The notes: generated by a model not told the origin, from the sequence alone. DNA of 64,000 bases from Pseudomonas sp. St316 (GCF_018325905.1 NZ_AP021901.1:3162001-3226000), one strand, 5' to 3'. Counted from the stretch's first letter, positions 46,292-56,525 are shown. Made by a program: numbers and translations.

Positions 46292-48600
46292 GCGGGCTCC
46301 GGTAGATAGTGCTCGAGGTGGCCCAGGAAGGCCTGGATATGAATAGGTTTGGTCAGGATCGCCGTGGCTCCGGCCTCACGCAGGGCCCGGTGGGTCAGGT
46401 CGCTGGCATCGGCGGTGATCATCAGCACCGGCGTGGCGGCGGTGGCCGGGGACTGGCGCAGGCGCCGCAAGACCTCCAGGCCTTCGAGGTCGGGCAGGCT
46501 GACGTCCAGCAGGATCAGTTGCGGGGTGTGCTGGCGAGCGAGGTCCAGGCCCATCTGGCCTTGCATGCTTGACAATAACTGGATGCCAGGACGGCGTTGC
46601 ATCAAGGTTTCGATCAGCGCCAGGCTCGACAGGTTGTCTTCGATGCACAGGACTTTGCCATGATAGTCCACGGGCGACCGCGTCACCGCCAGGGCGGCAA
46701 TGGGTGGCAAATGCGCGCCAACCACCTGGGTGCCGGGCAGTTGCAAGGTGAAACAGCAGCCGTGTCCGGGCTCACTGTGGACCTGCAGGTTGCCTTGCAT
46801 CATTTCCAGCAGGCTCTTGCTCAAGGACAACCCCAGGCCAGTGCCTTCGACCTGGGGATCGGCGCCCAGGCGTTCGAAGGGCTTGAACAGTTGGTCCAAT
46901 TGTTCCGGGGCAATGCCATGACCGGTGTCGTTGACGGCGACGCTCACCTGTTGGGCCTGGACGCTGACTTCGATGCGCACCTCACCGCCGGGACGGTTGT
47001 ACTTGATGGCGTTGGACAGCAGGTTGAGCAGCACCTGCACCAGGCGCTGGCGGTCCGCGAGCACGCCGCTGTCGTCGGGCAGCGCTGGCAGCTCGGCCAA
47101 GTGGATCCCGGCGTCGGCGGCCATCGGTGAAACCAGGGTCAAGGCTTCGTGCAGCACCGTCGACAGGGCGATCGGTTCGATGTTCAGCGGCAAGCGCCCG
47201 GCCTCGATCCGGGCAATGTCCAGCACCTCGTTGATCAATGCCAGCAAGTGCTGGCCGGCGCGCAGGATATGGCTGACCTGGGGGCGTTGGCCGGCCGTGG
47301 AATCCATGTCCAGCAATTGAGCGAAACCGAGAATGGCGTTCAATGGCGTGCGCAGCTCGTGGCTCATGCGCGAGAGAAACTCGCTCTTGGCCCGGCTGGC
47401 GCTTTCGGCCTCTTCGCGGGCGGTGCGCAGGGCGATCTCGGCAGCGCGTCGGTCGGTGATGTCGCGGGTGATCTTGGAAAACCCCCGCAGGGCGCCGGTG
47501 CCATCGTATTGGGCCGTGATGACCACGCTGGCCCAGAAGCGGCTGCCGTCCTTGCGGCAACGCCAGCCTTCTTCCATGTAATGACCGTCGCGGGTGGCTT
47601 CGCGCAGGGCCATGTCCGGGTGCGCCGGGCATTCCTCGGCCAAGTAGAACAGGGAAAAATGCCGGCCGAGGATTTCCTGCTCGGTGTAACCCTTGATCCG
47701 TTCGGCGCCGGCGTTCCAGGTGGTGACATAGCCTTGGGCATCGAGGGCGAAGATCCCGTAGTCCTTCACGCCATCAATGATCAGCCGCAAGCGTTCCTCG
47801 TTGTCGCGCAGGGCCCGCTCGCGCTCGGCGAGCAACTGTCCGGCCTCCACCAGGCGCGTGCCGAGCTGGCCGATTTCATCCTGCTCCGGCGGTTGCGGCA
47901 ACAAGGGTTGGCCCAACGCCAGGCGCTGGGCGTTACCTTGCACCTGCTGGACCCGGGCGACTATGCCCTTGGACAGGAACAGCACCGCGACAATGGCCCC
48001 CAGCAGGCCGCATACCGCCGCCAGCAAGGTGGCGAACAACAGGCGCATGCGCGTGGCCGAGGCGGCGGCGCTGCGGTCGGCGAGCAGGGCGTCCTCGCGT
48101 ATGCGCATGGCGCTGATCTGCTCGCGCAGCACGTCCAGCACCTGTTTGTTTTCGATCAGGATCGCGGTGATGGTCTCGGGGTCGTCCAGCTTGCCGTTGC
48201 GCAAAGCGAGCAGACCGTCGAGTTTGTCGGCGATCAGCGGGGTGATGGTCTTGAGGTGCTCGCGCATCCTGGCGTCGCGAATGTTGTGGTCCAGGCGCTG
48301 CAACGCGGCATGGATCAGCGGCGTAGCCTGCTCGTAGCTGGGCAGGAAGTCTTCGCGCCGGGTGAGCAGGTAACCGCGCACGCTGGCCGCGGCCTCGGCC
48401 AACAGGGTATGGACTGTCTGGATATCACCCTGGACCAGCAGCACCCGGCGCACGTCCTCTTCGGCCCGTGCGGTCTGGCGTTCGGTGATATAGATCAGCA
48501 CCAGCGACAGCAGCAGGACCACCAGGGGCAGGGAAATCACCACCAGGGCCTTGCCCCGCAAGGGCAGGTCGGCCCAGCGGCGGGCGGCGAGAAACCTCAT
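46288..48600 (-). CDS. Hybrid sensor histidine kinase (CHASE3-HAMP-PAS-HisKA-HATPase-REC)
   Basis: Inner-membrane hybrid kinase (770 aa from the chosen start; residue numbers here). TM1 is about 17-38 and TM2 about 186-210, enclosing a helical periplasmic CHASE3-like domain ([19 protein letters not shown]). HAMP, then PAS ([20 protein letters not shown]), HisKA with phospho-His414 ([14 protein letters not shown]), HATPase ([11 protein letters not shown]) and a C-terminal receiver ([13 protein letters not shown]) follow. I chose the ATG at 48598-48600 because it forms an ATGA overlap with the NarL-type gene, like the other junctions of this cluster; an ATG two codons upstream is equally open. 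It phosphorylates its own receiver and probably the single-domain regulator; the signal is unknown. Confidence 0.93.
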   Translation of the reverse strand: MRFLAARRWADLPLRGKALVVISLPLVVLLLSLVLIYITERQTARAEEDVRRVLLVQGDIQTVHTLLAEAAASVRGYLLTRREDFLPSYEQATPLIHAALQRLDHNIRDARMREHLKTITPLIADKLDGLLALRNGKLDDPETITAILIENKQVLDVLREQISAMRIREDALLADRSAAASATRMRLLFATLLAAVCGLLGAIVAVLFLSKGIVARVQQVQGNAQRLALGQPLLPQPPEQDEIGQLGTRLVEAGQLLAERERALRDNEERLRLIIDGVKDYGIFALDAQGYVTTWNAGAERIKGYTEQEILGRHFSLFYLAEECPAHPDMALREATRDGHYMEEGWRCRKDGSRFWASVVITAQYDGTGALRGFSKITRDITDRRAAEIALRTAREEAESASRAKSEFLSRMSHELRTPLNAILGFAQLLDMDSTAGQRPQVSHILRAGQHLLALINEVLDIARIEAGRLPLNIEPIALSTVLHEALTLVSPMAADAGIHLAELPALPDDSGVLADRQRLVQVLLNLLSNAIKYNRPGGEVRIEVSVQAQQVSVAVNDTGHGIAPEQLDQLFKPFERLGADPQVEGTGLGLSLSKSLLEMMQGNLQVHSEPGHGCCFTLQLPGTQVVGAHLPPIAALAVTRSPVDYHGKVLCIEDNLSSLALIETLMQRRPGIQLLSSMQGQMGLDLARQHTPQLILLDVSLPDLEGLEVLRRLRQSPATAATPVLMITADASDLTHRALREAGATAILTKPIHIQAFLGHLEHYLPEPA

Positions 48601-49265
48601 GGCCATTGCCCGGTAGGTTGCGCCACCAGGCCCAGGGCAACGCCGCGCACGGCGGCCTGGGTGCGGTCGGCGGCGCCCAGTTTGCCGATGACACGCTCGA
48701 CGTGGGCCTTGGCCGTGCCGGGCGCGATGCCCAGCTTTTCGCCGATTTCACGGTTGCTGAAACCGCCGGCCACCAGCCCCAGGACCTGGCGTTCCCGGGC
48801 GGTCAGGGCCTGGACTTGAGTGGCACCATTGGCACCGCGCTCGGCCATGCGGCGCAGCAGGCGCGCGCTGACCGAACTGTTCAACGCCTCTTCGCCCTGG
48901 GCGACCCGTTTGAGGGCATCGAGCACTTCATCGCGGCTGGCGTCCTTGAGCAGATAGCCGACCGCGCCCGCACCGATGGCGGCTTCGAGGTGGTCGGGGC
49001 TGTCATCCATGGTGAAGATCACGACTTTGATTGCTGGCTGGCGCTGCTGCAGGATCCGCGCGGCGCCCAAACCGTTAAGGACCGGCATGCGGATGTCGAG
49101 AATCGCGATGTCTGGCTGTAGCCGCTCGCACAGGTCGAGGGCTTCCTGGCCATCGCGGGCCTGGCCAACGACCTCGAATCCCGGGTTGCCGGCGAGCATG
49201 CTGATAAATCCGGTGCGGGTGACCTCGTGGTCATCGGCCAGCAGCAGGCGCAAAGGTCGGTTCAT
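48597..49265 (-). CDS. NarL/FixJ-family response regulator
   Basis: Transcription regulator (222 aa). The receiver ([13 protein letters not shown]; Asp57 in [12 protein letters not shown]; Lys near 107) is followed by a LuxR-type HTH ([40 protein letters not shown]). The usual start ([15 protein letters not shown]) is the ATG at 49263-49265, overlapping the kinase upstream by 4 bp; the longer frame has no homology-like sequence. Its partner is the NarX-type kinase directly upstream. Targets are unknown. Confidence 0.93.
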   Translation of the reverse strand: MNRPLRLLLADDHEVTRTGFISMLAGNPGFEVVGQARDGQEALDLCERLQPDIAILDIRMPVLNGLGAARILQQRQPAIKVVIFTMDDSPDHLEAAIGAGAVGYLLKDASRDEVLDALKRVAQGEEALNSSVSARLLRRMAERGANGATQVQALTARERQVLGLVAGGFSNREIGEKLGIAPGTAKAHVERVIGKLGAADRTQAAVRGVALGLVAQPTGQWP

Positions 49266-50446
49266 GGGTGTTCTCCGTGGGCCGGTAGCGGCACGCTGGC
49301 CAGCAGTCGGGTGCCGCCACCGGGCTGGCTGCAACAGCTCAGGTGACCGTCCAGCAAGTGCGCGCGTTCCTGCATGGCGGCCAGCCCCAGATGGCAGCTG
49401 CCGTTGGTCTCGATAGGCTGCTCCAGGGCAAAGCCACGGCCATCGTCCTCCACTCGCAGGCAGGCGTGGCCATCGTCCACCGCCAACCCCAAGCGCACGT
49501 GACTGGCCTGGGCGTGCTTGAGAATATTGTTGATGCCTTCCTGGGCAATGCGAAACAGGGCGATTTCCGTGTTGCCCGGCAAACGCGCGGTGCTGTGTTC
49601 GACCCAGGTCACCGTCAGGCTCGCGTCGCGCAGGCGATCGGCCTCCTTGTCGACGGCTTTGTACAGGCCGAAATCATCCAGCACGTGGGGGCGCAGGCCG
49701 CTGATCAGTTGCCGGCCTTCGCCGACGCAGCCTTGGGCCAGGTCGAGGATGCCTTGCAACTCGTTCGCCAGTGCGGGCGGTAGCGACGGACAGCGACCGG
49801 CAAAGCCCTGCAAGCGCTGATGCAAACCGGCAAGGTTCTGTGCCAGGCCGTCGTGCAGGTCGTAGGCCATGCGCTTGCGTTCGTCTTCCTGGGCGCTGAA
49901 CAAACGGTGGACCAACTCGGACATGGTCCGCTCGCGGGCCTGGAGTGCTTCGAGCAGACGGGTGTTTTCCAGGTGCGCCGCCAACAGCGTTGCCAGCAAT
50001 TGCAGGGATTCGATGTCTTCGTTGTCCGGCACGCCGAGAGCCACGCTGTTGCCCAGCAACAACGCCCCGAACGCTACGCCGTCGGAGGCACGCAACGGCA
50101 CCCGCAAGACCTGGGGCAGGGCACTGCCAGGCGATTCCAGCCATTGTGGGCCGGGCGTTTGTGGCTGGGCCAGGTTGGCGAGCCACTCGAGTCGTTCCGC
50201 GCTGCCATGGTTGGCGAGGGTGCGCAACGGGTGGTCCGGCGCCCACTCCAGCAGGAGGCCATGGTCCATGGCCATGAACGCGCACGCCCGTTGCAACGCA
50301 CGCTGGCGCATGGTCGATAGGGGCAACTGTGTCAGTTCATGGCCGGTGCCCAGCAGCAGGCCCAGGCGTGCGGCACGACTTTGCGACTGGCGATATTGGC
50401 TGCGGATGGCCAGGGCACTGCCGGGGTCATGGGGTGGGCTTTGCAT
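49262..50446 (-). CDS. Soluble GAF-domain histidine kinase, NarX/LuxR-type
   Basis: Cytoplasmic sensor kinase (394 aa, no TM). A GAF-like domain spans about 30-165, followed by a coiled-coil linker. HisKA_3 has phospho-His198 in [18 protein letters not shown]. The ATPase domain has [12 protein letters not shown] and a [14 protein letters not shown] segment. The GAF domain would sense a small intracellular ligand. First gene of the four-gene minus-strand two-component cluster (kinase, NarL regulator, hybrid kinase, receiver), each overlapping the next by 4 bp. Confidence 0.92.
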   Translation of the reverse strand: MQSPPHDPGSALAIRSQYRQSQSRAARLGLLLGTGHELTQLPLSTMRQRALQRACAFMAMDHGLLLEWAPDHPLRTLANHGSAERLEWLANLAQPQTPGPQWLESPGSALPQVLRVPLRASDGVAFGALLLGNSVALGVPDNEDIESLQLLATLLAAHLENTRLLEALQARERTMSELVHRLFSAQEDERKRMAYDLHDGLAQNLAGLHQRLQGFAGRCPSLPPALANELQGILDLAQGCVGEGRQLISGLRPHVLDDFGLYKAVDKEADRLRDASLTVTWVEHSTARLPGNTEIALFRIAQEGINNILKHAQASHVRLGLAVDDGHACLRVEDDGRGFALEQPIETNGSCHLGLAAMQERAHLLDGHLSCCSQPGGGTRLLASVPLPAHGEHP

Positions 50447-50619
50447 GGGGAACTCCAGCGTGGAAAAGGACCGGTCCGGTTCGCGGTGACGTCATTAGAA
50501 CGTGTCGACAGCACCGGGCCTATCTGCCAAACGGCATAGGCGATTGGCACCGGTTGGCCGATGGCGAAGGCAGGGAAGGCCGGCAAAGTGGACCCATTGA
50601 AACTCAAAGGAACACTTTG

Positions 50620-51141
50620 ATGAAAATGAAAACCTGCGCCATTGCTGCTTTATTCCTGCTGGCCGCGCCGCTTGTCCAGGCGCTTGAGGCTACGCCTTAC
50701 GTGTATCGCACGGTGGCCGAGCAACCCAAGAATGTGAATGATCGTGAGATCGCCGCGCTGTTCGACCGCTGGAACGCCGCACTGCAAACCGGTAGCGCCA
50801 CCGCCGTGACCGGCCTCTATGCGCCGGATGCGATTTTGCAACCGACTGTTTCCAACAAGGTGCGCAACACGCCGGCGCAGATCCAGGATTACTTCGAGCA
50901 TTTCCTGGCCGGCAAACCGGTCGGGCAAATCAACTACCGGGAGATCCGCCATCTGGGCCCCGATGCGGCAATGGACAGTGGTGTCTATACCTTCACACTC
51001 ACCCAGGTCGACGGTTCCAAGCGCGAAGTGCAGGCGCGCTACACCTTCCTCTATGAGCGCCTCGATGGCCAGTGGAAGATCATCAACCATCACTCATCGG
51101 CCATGCCTGAGGTGGCGAAGACCTTGCACGCCAGCCACTGA
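50620..51141 (+). CDS. Secreted SgcJ/EcaC-type NTF2-like protein
   Basis: A 173-residue protein with a Sec signal peptide (CAIAALFLLAAPLVQALE) and an NTF2/SnoaL-like domain (REIAALFDRWNAALQTGSATAVTGLYAPDAIL, YTFLYERLDGQWKIINHHSS). This SgcJ/EcaC-type family includes isomerases and small-molecule-binding proteins; no catalytic residues are obvious. Monocistronic, ATG with AAAGG upstream. The gap upstream of it (50447-50619) shows nothing certain. Confidence 0.85.
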   Translation: MKMKTCAIAALFLLAAPLVQALEATPYVYRTVAEQPKNVNDREIAALFDRWNAALQTGSATAVTGLYAPDAILQPTVSNKVRNTPAQIQDYFEHFLAGKPVGQINYREIRHLGPDAAMDSGVYTFTLTQVDGSKREVQARYTFLYERLDGQWKIINHHSSAMPEVAKTLHASH

Positions 51142-51167
51142 TAACACTGCTCGCAAAAGACCTGCCT

Positions 51168-51256
51168 GTGTGGGAGTTCGCTCGCGATAGCGCAGTATCA
51201 GTCAGCATCCATGTTTCTGACATACCGCCATCGCGAGCAAGCTCGCTCCCACAGGG
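51168..51256. repeat. Inverted REP pair
   Basis: A shortened REP at 51168-51192 and a standard one in inverted orientation at 51227-51256 sit between the NTF2-like gene and the FecI-type gene. Confidence 0.75.
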
Positions 51257-51327
51257 CCCTCCATCAATCCATCCCAAGGTTTAGACACATTTGCATAAAA
51301 GAGCTTGGATTAACGCGCGAACATTAA

Positions 51328-51342
51328 TTAGAATCAGTCTCA
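51328..51342 (+). promoter_or_regulatory. Candidate Fur box upstream of the FecI-type sigma gene
   Basis: The 15-mer TTAGAATCAGTCTCA matches the 7-1-7 Fur pattern TGATAATnATTATCA at 10 of 14 informative positions. It lies 27 bp before the sigma gene, where iron-starvation sigma genes are normally Fur-controlled. Confidence 0.5.
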
Positions 51343-51368
51343 TTTAAGACCTTGCGCAGGCTCTGGAC

Positions 51369-51878
51369 ATGTGTGATGCAGTGACGCCGACGGAGCATTC
51401 CTTCCATGCGTTGTACCGTGACCACGGTAGCTGGCTGGAAGGCTGGTTGCGACGGCGCATGGGCAATGCCTGGGATGCGGCGGACCTGCGCCAGGATACC
51501 TTCCTGCGGGTGCTTTCCAGTACCCAGACATTGGCTGACCTGCAAGAACCCCGAGCTTATCTGCTGACCGTTGGCAAACGTCTGCTGAGCAATTTTTACA
51601 CCCGGCGCAATCTGGAGCAGGCGTATCTCGACGCCCTGGTCAGCCTGCCTGAAGCCTGCGCACCGTCGCCAGAACAACGTTGGCTGCTGCTGGAAACCTT
51701 GCAAGCCTTGGACGAATTGCTCGATGGCCTGCCGCCCCTGGTGCGGCGGGCTTTTCTCTGGAGCCAACTTGAAGGCCTGGGTTATCGCGAGATCGCCGAA
51801 CGCTTGCAAGTGTCCGAACGCACCGTAAAACGCTACATGGCCCTGGCCTATGAGCATTGCCTGTTGGCGGACTTCTGA
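51369..51878 (+). CDS. FecI-type ECF sigma factor
   Basis: Iron-starvation ECF sigma factor (169 aa). Region 2 (FHALYRDHGSWLEGWLRRRMGNAWDAADLRQDTFLRVL) and region 4 (LPPLVRRAFLWSQLEGLGYREIAERLQVSERTVKRYMALA) are both clear, with the FecI-like spacing. It would direct transcription of the downstream TonB receptor gene when the outer-membrane signal passes through FecR. The stop overlaps the FecR start (TGATG). A candidate Fur box lies upstream. Confidence 0.93.
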   Translation: MCDAVTPTEHSFHALYRDHGSWLEGWLRRRMGNAWDAADLRQDTFLRVLSSTQTLADLQEPRAYLLTVGKRLLSNFYTRRNLEQAYLDALVSLPEACAPSPEQRWLLLETLQALDELLDGLPPLVRRAFLWSQLEGLGYREIAERLQVSERTVKRYMALAYEHCLLADF

Positions 51879-52822
51879 TGCGCTCGGCCCCTTCACCCGA
51901 AGCCCGTGAAGCGGCGCGGGCGGCGGCTCGTTGGTTGACCCTGATGGAGTTCGACGCCGATGCGTTTGACTCGGCGGCCCTGCAACGCTGGCGCGACAGC
52001 AGCGCTCATCACGAGGCGGCCTGGCAGAAGGCCCAGCGATTGCGCCAGCGGTTTGCCGGGGTGCCCGCGTCCCTGGGCATGGCAACCCTGGACCGTCCGA
52101 CGCTGGCCAGGCGCGAGGTGCTCAAGCGCGCATTGGGCGTCGCTGCACTGGTCCCGACCGCTTGGTTGCTGGGGCGAGAGCTGCCGTTGGAGGCCTGGCG
52201 TGCTGATTTGCACACCGCCACGGGCGAGCAACGGCGCTGGTCGCTGGTTGATGGCAGTGCGCTGCAATTGAACACCGACAGCGCCGTCGACCTGGACCTC
52301 AAGGCGAGGCGGCTGGTGCTGGTACGCGGCGAGATGGCCCTCAAGCTCGCCGGGAGCACACCGCTGTCCGTTCAGTCACCCTATGGGCTCGTCACCATCA
52401 CTCGTGGCGAGGTCTGCCTGCACCTGGGCGAGGGCGATTGCCGGGTGTCGGTGGTCAGCGGCTCGGCGCAACTGCAACCGCTGCGCGGGCCATCGCTCAG
52501 GTTGGAAGCGGGCCAGCAGGTCAACGTCCAGGCTTCAGGCGCGGGGCCAGTGGGGGCGTTCGACGTGGCGCAGTTGGGTTGGCGCGACGGCGTATTGGTT
52601 GCGCAGGACCAGCCCCTGGGGCATTTCCTGCGGGAACTGAGCCGCTATCGCCCCGGCCTGTTGCGTTGGGACGAAACCCTGGAAACCCTGCGAATCACCG
52701 GCAGCTTCCGCCTGGACAACACCGACCGAATCCTCACGCTGCTTGCCGCCAGCCTGCCGCTGGACGTGCACATGCGCACCCGCTACTGGGTCACGTTGAC
52801 GCTTCGCAAAAATATGGCCTGA
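51878..52822 (+). CDS. FecR-type transmembrane signal transducer
   Basis: Inner-membrane anti-sigma regulator (314 aa). The N-terminus has a DUF4880-like region (ARAAARWLTLME, FDSAALQRWRDSSAHHEAAWQKAQ) and a hydrophobic stretch near 82-100, then the periplasmic FecR domain (LVDGSALQLNTDSAVDLD, LVRGEMALKL). Second gene of the fecI-fecR-receptor unit, translationally coupled to fecI. It relays the receptor signal to the sigma factor. Confidence 0.92.
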   Translation: MRSAPSPEAREAARAAARWLTLMEFDADAFDSAALQRWRDSSAHHEAAWQKAQRLRQRFAGVPASLGMATLDRPTLARREVLKRALGVAALVPTAWLLGRELPLEAWRADLHTATGEQRRWSLVDGSALQLNTDSAVDLDLKARRLVLVRGEMALKLAGSTPLSVQSPYGLVTITRGEVCLHLGEGDCRVSVVSGSAQLQPLRGPSLRLEAGQQVNVQASGAGPVGAFDVAQLGWRDGVLVAQDQPLGHFLRELSRYRPGLLRWDETLETLRITGSFRLDNTDRILTLLAASLPLDVHMRTRYWVTLTLRKNMA

Positions 52823-52889
52823 GGCCTGTCCCCTTTTTTTGTCTCGCTTGTCATTCAAGGCAACTGAACAAAAACGAGAGCGCTTTCCA

Positions 52890-55313
52890 ATGTCCGCAGT
52901 TGCACTTTTGCGTTTGCGCCCGGCCCTTGCCGGCTGGCGTCCGCTGTTGAACCTGAGCCTCATGCTGAGCTTGAGCGCCAGCCCGTTCTTTATCTCATCG
53001 AGCCTGGCCGAAGAAGCCGATCGGCGCAGCTATCAGGTTCCGGCCGGCAGCCTCGGCGCGGCGTTGACCCGGTTTGCCGGGCTGGCGGGAGTCAACCTGT
53101 CGGTGGATCCGGCCCTGGTGAGTGGTCGCGACAGCGCCGGCCTTTCGGGTGAGTTTGGAGTGGAAGAGGGGTTTGCCCAGCTGTTGTCGGGCTCGGGCCT
53201 GCAATTGCAAACGGTGGGTGAGCAAGCCTATATCCTGACGCCAGCACCGCAAGGTGGCAGCCTGCAACTGGCACCCACCTCGATTCTTGGCGCCACGGCG
53301 TCGACGGACAGCCCGACGTATGCCGGTGGCCAGGTTGCTCGCAGTGGTTCGCAAGGCTTGCTGGGCTCGCGGGATTTCATGGAAACGCCGTTCAGCATGA
53401 CCACTTACACCAGCGCGGCGGTCAAGAACCAGCAAGCGCGCACCTTGGGCGACCTGATCGCCAGCGACCCCTCGGTCCGCGCCACCAACCCGGCGGGCGG
53501 GCGCTATGAGCAGTTCACCATTCGCGGTTTCAGCCTGTTCAACAGTGATGTTGCGTACAACGGTCTCTACGGCATCTTGCCGACCTACACGATCGACATG
53601 GAGATGGCCGAACGCGTCGATATCCTCAAGGGCCCGAGCCAGCTCATCAACGGTGTTTCGCCACGAGGCAGCGTGGGAGGCGGGATCAATGTGGTGCCCA
53701 AGCGTGCCACCGACGAACCCATCACCTCGTTCACCGGCAGCTATGCCTCCAACGACCAGCTTGGCGGTGCCGTGGATGTCGGCCGGCGCTTTGGTGAGGA
53801 TGACAAGTTCGGTATTCGTTTCAATGGCGTGAAGCAGGCGGGCGACACCGAATGGGATCACCAGAGCGTGGACCGCGAGATGGCGGTGCTGGGCCTGGAT
53901 TTTCGCGGTGAGCGCCTGCGGCTCTCGACGGACATTGGCCGCACCGAGCGTAACACCGATGCGCCCCAGGAACGCGTGCAGGTCGGTGCCAATGCGCAAG
54001 TGCCACACGCCAGTGATGTGCGCGACAACTACGCCCAGTCCTGGAGCAAGGCACGCACCAAGGACACCTTCGGCACGGTGAACGCTGAATTCGATGTCAG
54101 CGATGCCGTCATGCTGTACGGCGGTGTGGGCGCGCGCAAAAGCGAGCACGACTTCCTTCGGCACAACGTTTCGGTCACCAACGACGCGGGTGACTTCACC
54201 GTCCAGCCCCGAGACTTTACCCGCGACGAAAATGTCCGTACGGCCACGGCCGGGGTGCGCAACTGGTTCCATACCGGCCCGGTGAGCCATGAGGTCAACC
54301 TGGCTGCCAGCTATTTCTACATGGACTTCGAAAATGGCGGCGCCCGTTACGCCAACGGTCGCAGCAACCTGTATGACCCGGTGCAGACCCCGACGCCGAG
54401 CAACCCGACGCGACAGGACGACAAGGTCTACACCGAGAACCGCTTCAGTGGCGTGGCGTTGTCCGACACCCTGGGGCTGTTCGACGATCGCTTGCTGCTG
54501 ACCCTCGGTGCCCGATGGCAGCGGGTGAAGGTTGACGACTGGACGAACAACGTCAAGGGCGACACTGCCTACGATGAGGAAAAGGTTTCGCCGTCGGGCG
54601 GTATCCTGTTCAAGGCGACCGACAGGCTATCGTTGTATGCCAACTACATGGAGGGCCTGAGTCAGGGCAAGATCGCGCCGTCGACATCGGTGAATGAGGA
54701 TGAGATTTTCCCGCCGTTCATCAGCCGCCAGGTCGAGGTGGGCGCCAAGTATGATGCCGGTCCGTTCGCCGTCACCGCCGCGCTGTTCCGGATCAAGCAG
54801 CCGGCCTATGCGACCGACGCGACGACGCGTGTCTTCGGCCCGAACGGCAAGCGAGAAAACACCGGCGTGGAGTTGAGTGTATTTGGCGAACCGCTGAAGG
54901 GAACCCGTCTGCTCGGCGGCGTGATGTACATCGACAGCGAGCTGACCCATACCACCAACGGCACCTTCGACGGCAACCGCGCACCGGCCACGCCCAAGTA
55001 CAACGTCAACCTCGGCGCCGAGTGGGATGTGCCGACCGTACAGGGCTTGACCCTGACCAGCCGTGGCATCTACTCCAGCTCGCAGTACCTGGACCCGTCC
55101 AACACCAAGGAAATCGATGCCTGGGAGCGTTTCGACGTGGGCGCCCGCTACGCATTCAAGGTCGACGAAAAACACATCACCCTGCGGGCCAACATCGAAA
55201 ACGTGGCAGACAAGCGCTACTGGAGTTCGGCCGGCGCGTCGGATGACAGTGAGCCTGGCTTGACGCTGTCGACCCCGCGCACTTACCTGCTTTCCGCTAC
55301 GGTGGATTTCTAG
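52890..55313 (+). CDS. TonB-dependent ferrisiderophore receptor with N-terminal signalling domain
   Basis: Outer-membrane receptor (807 aa) for a ferric siderophore, ferrichrome-like by overall resemblance. A signal peptide (LMLSLSASPFFISSSLAEE) leads to an STN/secretin-TonB short domain (QVPAGSLGAALTRFAGLAGV through GLQLQTVGEQAYIL) that would signal to FecR. A plug domain (RYEQFTIRGFSLFNSD, RVDILKGPSQLINGVSPRGS) and a 22-strand beta-barrel ending in aromatic ...TVDF follow. The ATG at 52890 follows GAGAGC. The short gap from fecR (52823-52889) contains a T-run and GTCTCG resembling FecI-type promoters, low confidence. Confidence 0.93.
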   Translation: MSAVALLRLRPALAGWRPLLNLSLMLSLSASPFFISSSLAEEADRRSYQVPAGSLGAALTRFAGLAGVNLSVDPALVSGRDSAGLSGEFGVEEGFAQLLSGSGLQLQTVGEQAYILTPAPQGGSLQLAPTSILGATASTDSPTYAGGQVARSGSQGLLGSRDFMETPFSMTTYTSAAVKNQQARTLGDLIASDPSVRATNPAGGRYEQFTIRGFSLFNSDVAYNGLYGILPTYTIDMEMAERVDILKGPSQLINGVSPRGSVGGGINVVPKRATDEPITSFTGSYASNDQLGGAVDVGRRFGEDDKFGIRFNGVKQAGDTEWDHQSVDREMAVLGLDFRGERLRLSTDIGRTERNTDAPQERVQVGANAQVPHASDVRDNYAQSWSKARTKDTFGTVNAEFDVSDAVMLYGGVGARKSEHDFLRHNVSVTNDAGDFTVQPRDFTRDENVRTATAGVRNWFHTGPVSHEVNLAASYFYMDFENGGARYANGRSNLYDPVQTPTPSNPTRQDDKVYTENRFSGVALSDTLGLFDDRLLLTLGARWQRVKVDDWTNNVKGDTAYDEEKVSPSGGILFKATDRLSLYANYMEGLSQGKIAPSTSVNEDEIFPPFISRQVEVGAKYDAGPFAVTAALFRIKQPAYATDATTRVFGPNGKRENTGVELSVFGEPLKGTRLLGGVMYIDSELTHTTNGTFDGNRAPATPKYNVNLGAEWDVPTVQGLTLTSRGIYSSSQYLDPSNTKEIDAWERFDVGARYAFKVDEKHITLRANIENVADKRYWSSAGASDDSEPGLTLSTPRTYLLSATVDF

Positions 55314-55314
55314 G

Positions 55315-55348
55315 CCCAGGTGTCGCTCCAGGGAAGGAGCGGCCTGGG
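55315..55348. terminator. Hairpin between convergent genes
   Basis: CCCAGG...CCTGGG encloses an inner CGCTCC/GGAGCG stem. The structure lies exactly between the receptor stop and the stop of the next, opposite gene. There is no T-run, so it may be a transcript-end structure rather than a strict intrinsic terminator. Confidence 0.55.
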
Positions 55349-55349
55349 T

Positions 55350-55751
55350 TCAGATGTCGCGAAACAGATCGTGGGCATCCAACAGCCGCCAGGCAATTTC
55401 GGGGTGTTTTTCCAGGCCACGGCGGATGGCGGCGGGAATCGACTGGCGAATCTTGCGGCACAGGCCGGGTTGGTCCTGGAATTCGATGGCGATGCCGCGC
55501 ATGGTCCGCACTTCGTTGTAACCGGGTTCCACGCTCAGGCGGATCCCCAGGTTCTCGTATAGGCGTTGCTGCAGGCGCTGGAGTTCGTCGAGGCTCTGGA
55601 TGTTCTCCAGACGCTCGAGCAGGCGTTTTTCTTCCTGGCGATTCAGGCAAAGAATGCGCAGGTCACTGCCCGGTGCTTGCAGCAGCGCATCACGGCCACA
55701 ATCACAGACGCCAGGCGGGCAGGGGGGACGAATCGGAATCGACGCGGTCAT
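55350..55751 (-). CDS. Hypothetical protein with N-terminal Cys cluster
   Basis: A 133-residue protein of unknown function. The N-terminus carries CPPGVCDCGRD (Cys11, Cys16, Cys18) with another Cys near residue 34 in RILCLNRQEEKRLLERLENI, suggesting a zinc or Fe-S site. The middle is a predicted helical coiled segment (LDELQRLQQRLYENLG), and the end contains PGLCRKIRQSIPAAIRRGLEKHPEIAWRLL. I chose the ATG at 55749-55751, with GGAG upstream; a longer frame of 34 extra codons has no support. Codon use looks normal for the genome. I do not recognise the family. Confidence 0.65.
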   Translation of the reverse strand: MTASIPIRPPCPPGVCDCGRDALLQAPGSDLRILCLNRQEEKRLLERLENIQSLDELQRLQQRLYENLGIRLSVEPGYNEVRTMRGIAIEFQDQPGLCRKIRQSIPAAIRRGLEKHPEIAWRLLDAHDLFRDI

Positions 55752-55886
55752 GGGCTCCACAAAATCTGCTGCACACCGAAACAGCGAGCTTATCGCCGGC
55801 CCAGGCAATGTGATGCCTGGCGGCAGGTGGGTCAAGCCTGTTGGAGGGGCCACTTGTCTGGCGCTGCTGTGTGCCCCACCGCTTTA

Positions 55887-55977
55887 CTGTGGGCGAACTT
55901 GCTCGCGATGACGGCGGCAAATCCAGCAGGGATGCAAGTTGACCCACTGCTATCGCGAGCAAGCTCGCTCCCACAAT
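55887..55977. repeat. Inverted REP pair
   Basis: A diverged REP (TGTGGGCGAACTTGCTCGCGATGACG, 55887-55912) and a standard one (55948-55977) sit between the hypothetical gene and the DUF1348 gene. The rest of 55752-56000 shows no gene. Confidence 0.75.
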
Positions 55978-56000
55978 AAAGCGGTGGGTAGCCGAGGGAG

Positions 56001-56480
56001 TTACAGCCCCAACTCAGACAACCCTGGATGATCATCCGGCCGGCGGCCCAGGGGCCAGCGGAACTTGCGCTCGCTTTCCTTGATCGGCATGTCATTGATG
56101 CAGGCGTAGCGGTTGTACATCAGGCCTTGCTCATCGAACTCCCAGTTTTCGTTACCGTAGGAACGGAACCAGTTGCCCGAGTCGTCGTGCCATTCGTAGG
56201 CGTAGCGCACGGCGATGCGGTTATCGGTGAAGGCCCACAGTTCCTTGATCAGTCGATAATCCAGTTCCTTGGCCCATTTACGAGTCAGGAACGCCTTGGC
56301 TTGCTCGCGGTTATGGGCGAATTCGGCGCGGTTACGCCATTGAGTGTCCAGCGTGTAGGCCAGGGATACTTTTTGTGGGTCACGAGCGTTCCAGCCGTCT
56401 TCGGCCAGGCGAACTTTCTCGATCGCCGATTCACGGGTGAACGGCGGCAACGGCGGACGAACTTCGGAAGCAGCAGACAT
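56001..56480 (-). CDS. DUF1348 family protein (NTF2-like)
   Basis: A 159-residue cytoplasmic protein of the DUF1348 family, an NTF2-like fold conserved in bacteria and fungi with no known activity. The family's recognisable stretches are [61 protein letters not shown]-like sequence ([25 protein letters not shown]) and [18 protein letters not shown] at 56478-56480 with GGAGATC upstream. It lies 45 bp downstream of a TetR gene on the same strand and may be co-transcribed with it. Confidence 0.88.
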   Translation of the reverse strand: MSAASEVRPPLPPFTRESAIEKVRLAEDGWNARDPQKVSLAYTLDTQWRNRAEFAHNREQAKAFLTRKWAKELDYRLIKELWAFTDNRIAVRYAYEWHDDSGNWFRSYGNENWEFDEQGLMYNRYACINDMPIKESERKFRWPLGRRPDDHPGLSELGL

Positions 56481-56525
56481 GGCGGATCTCCAGTGAATTA
56501 ACGCATTGCACAAGGGTTCAACAGG

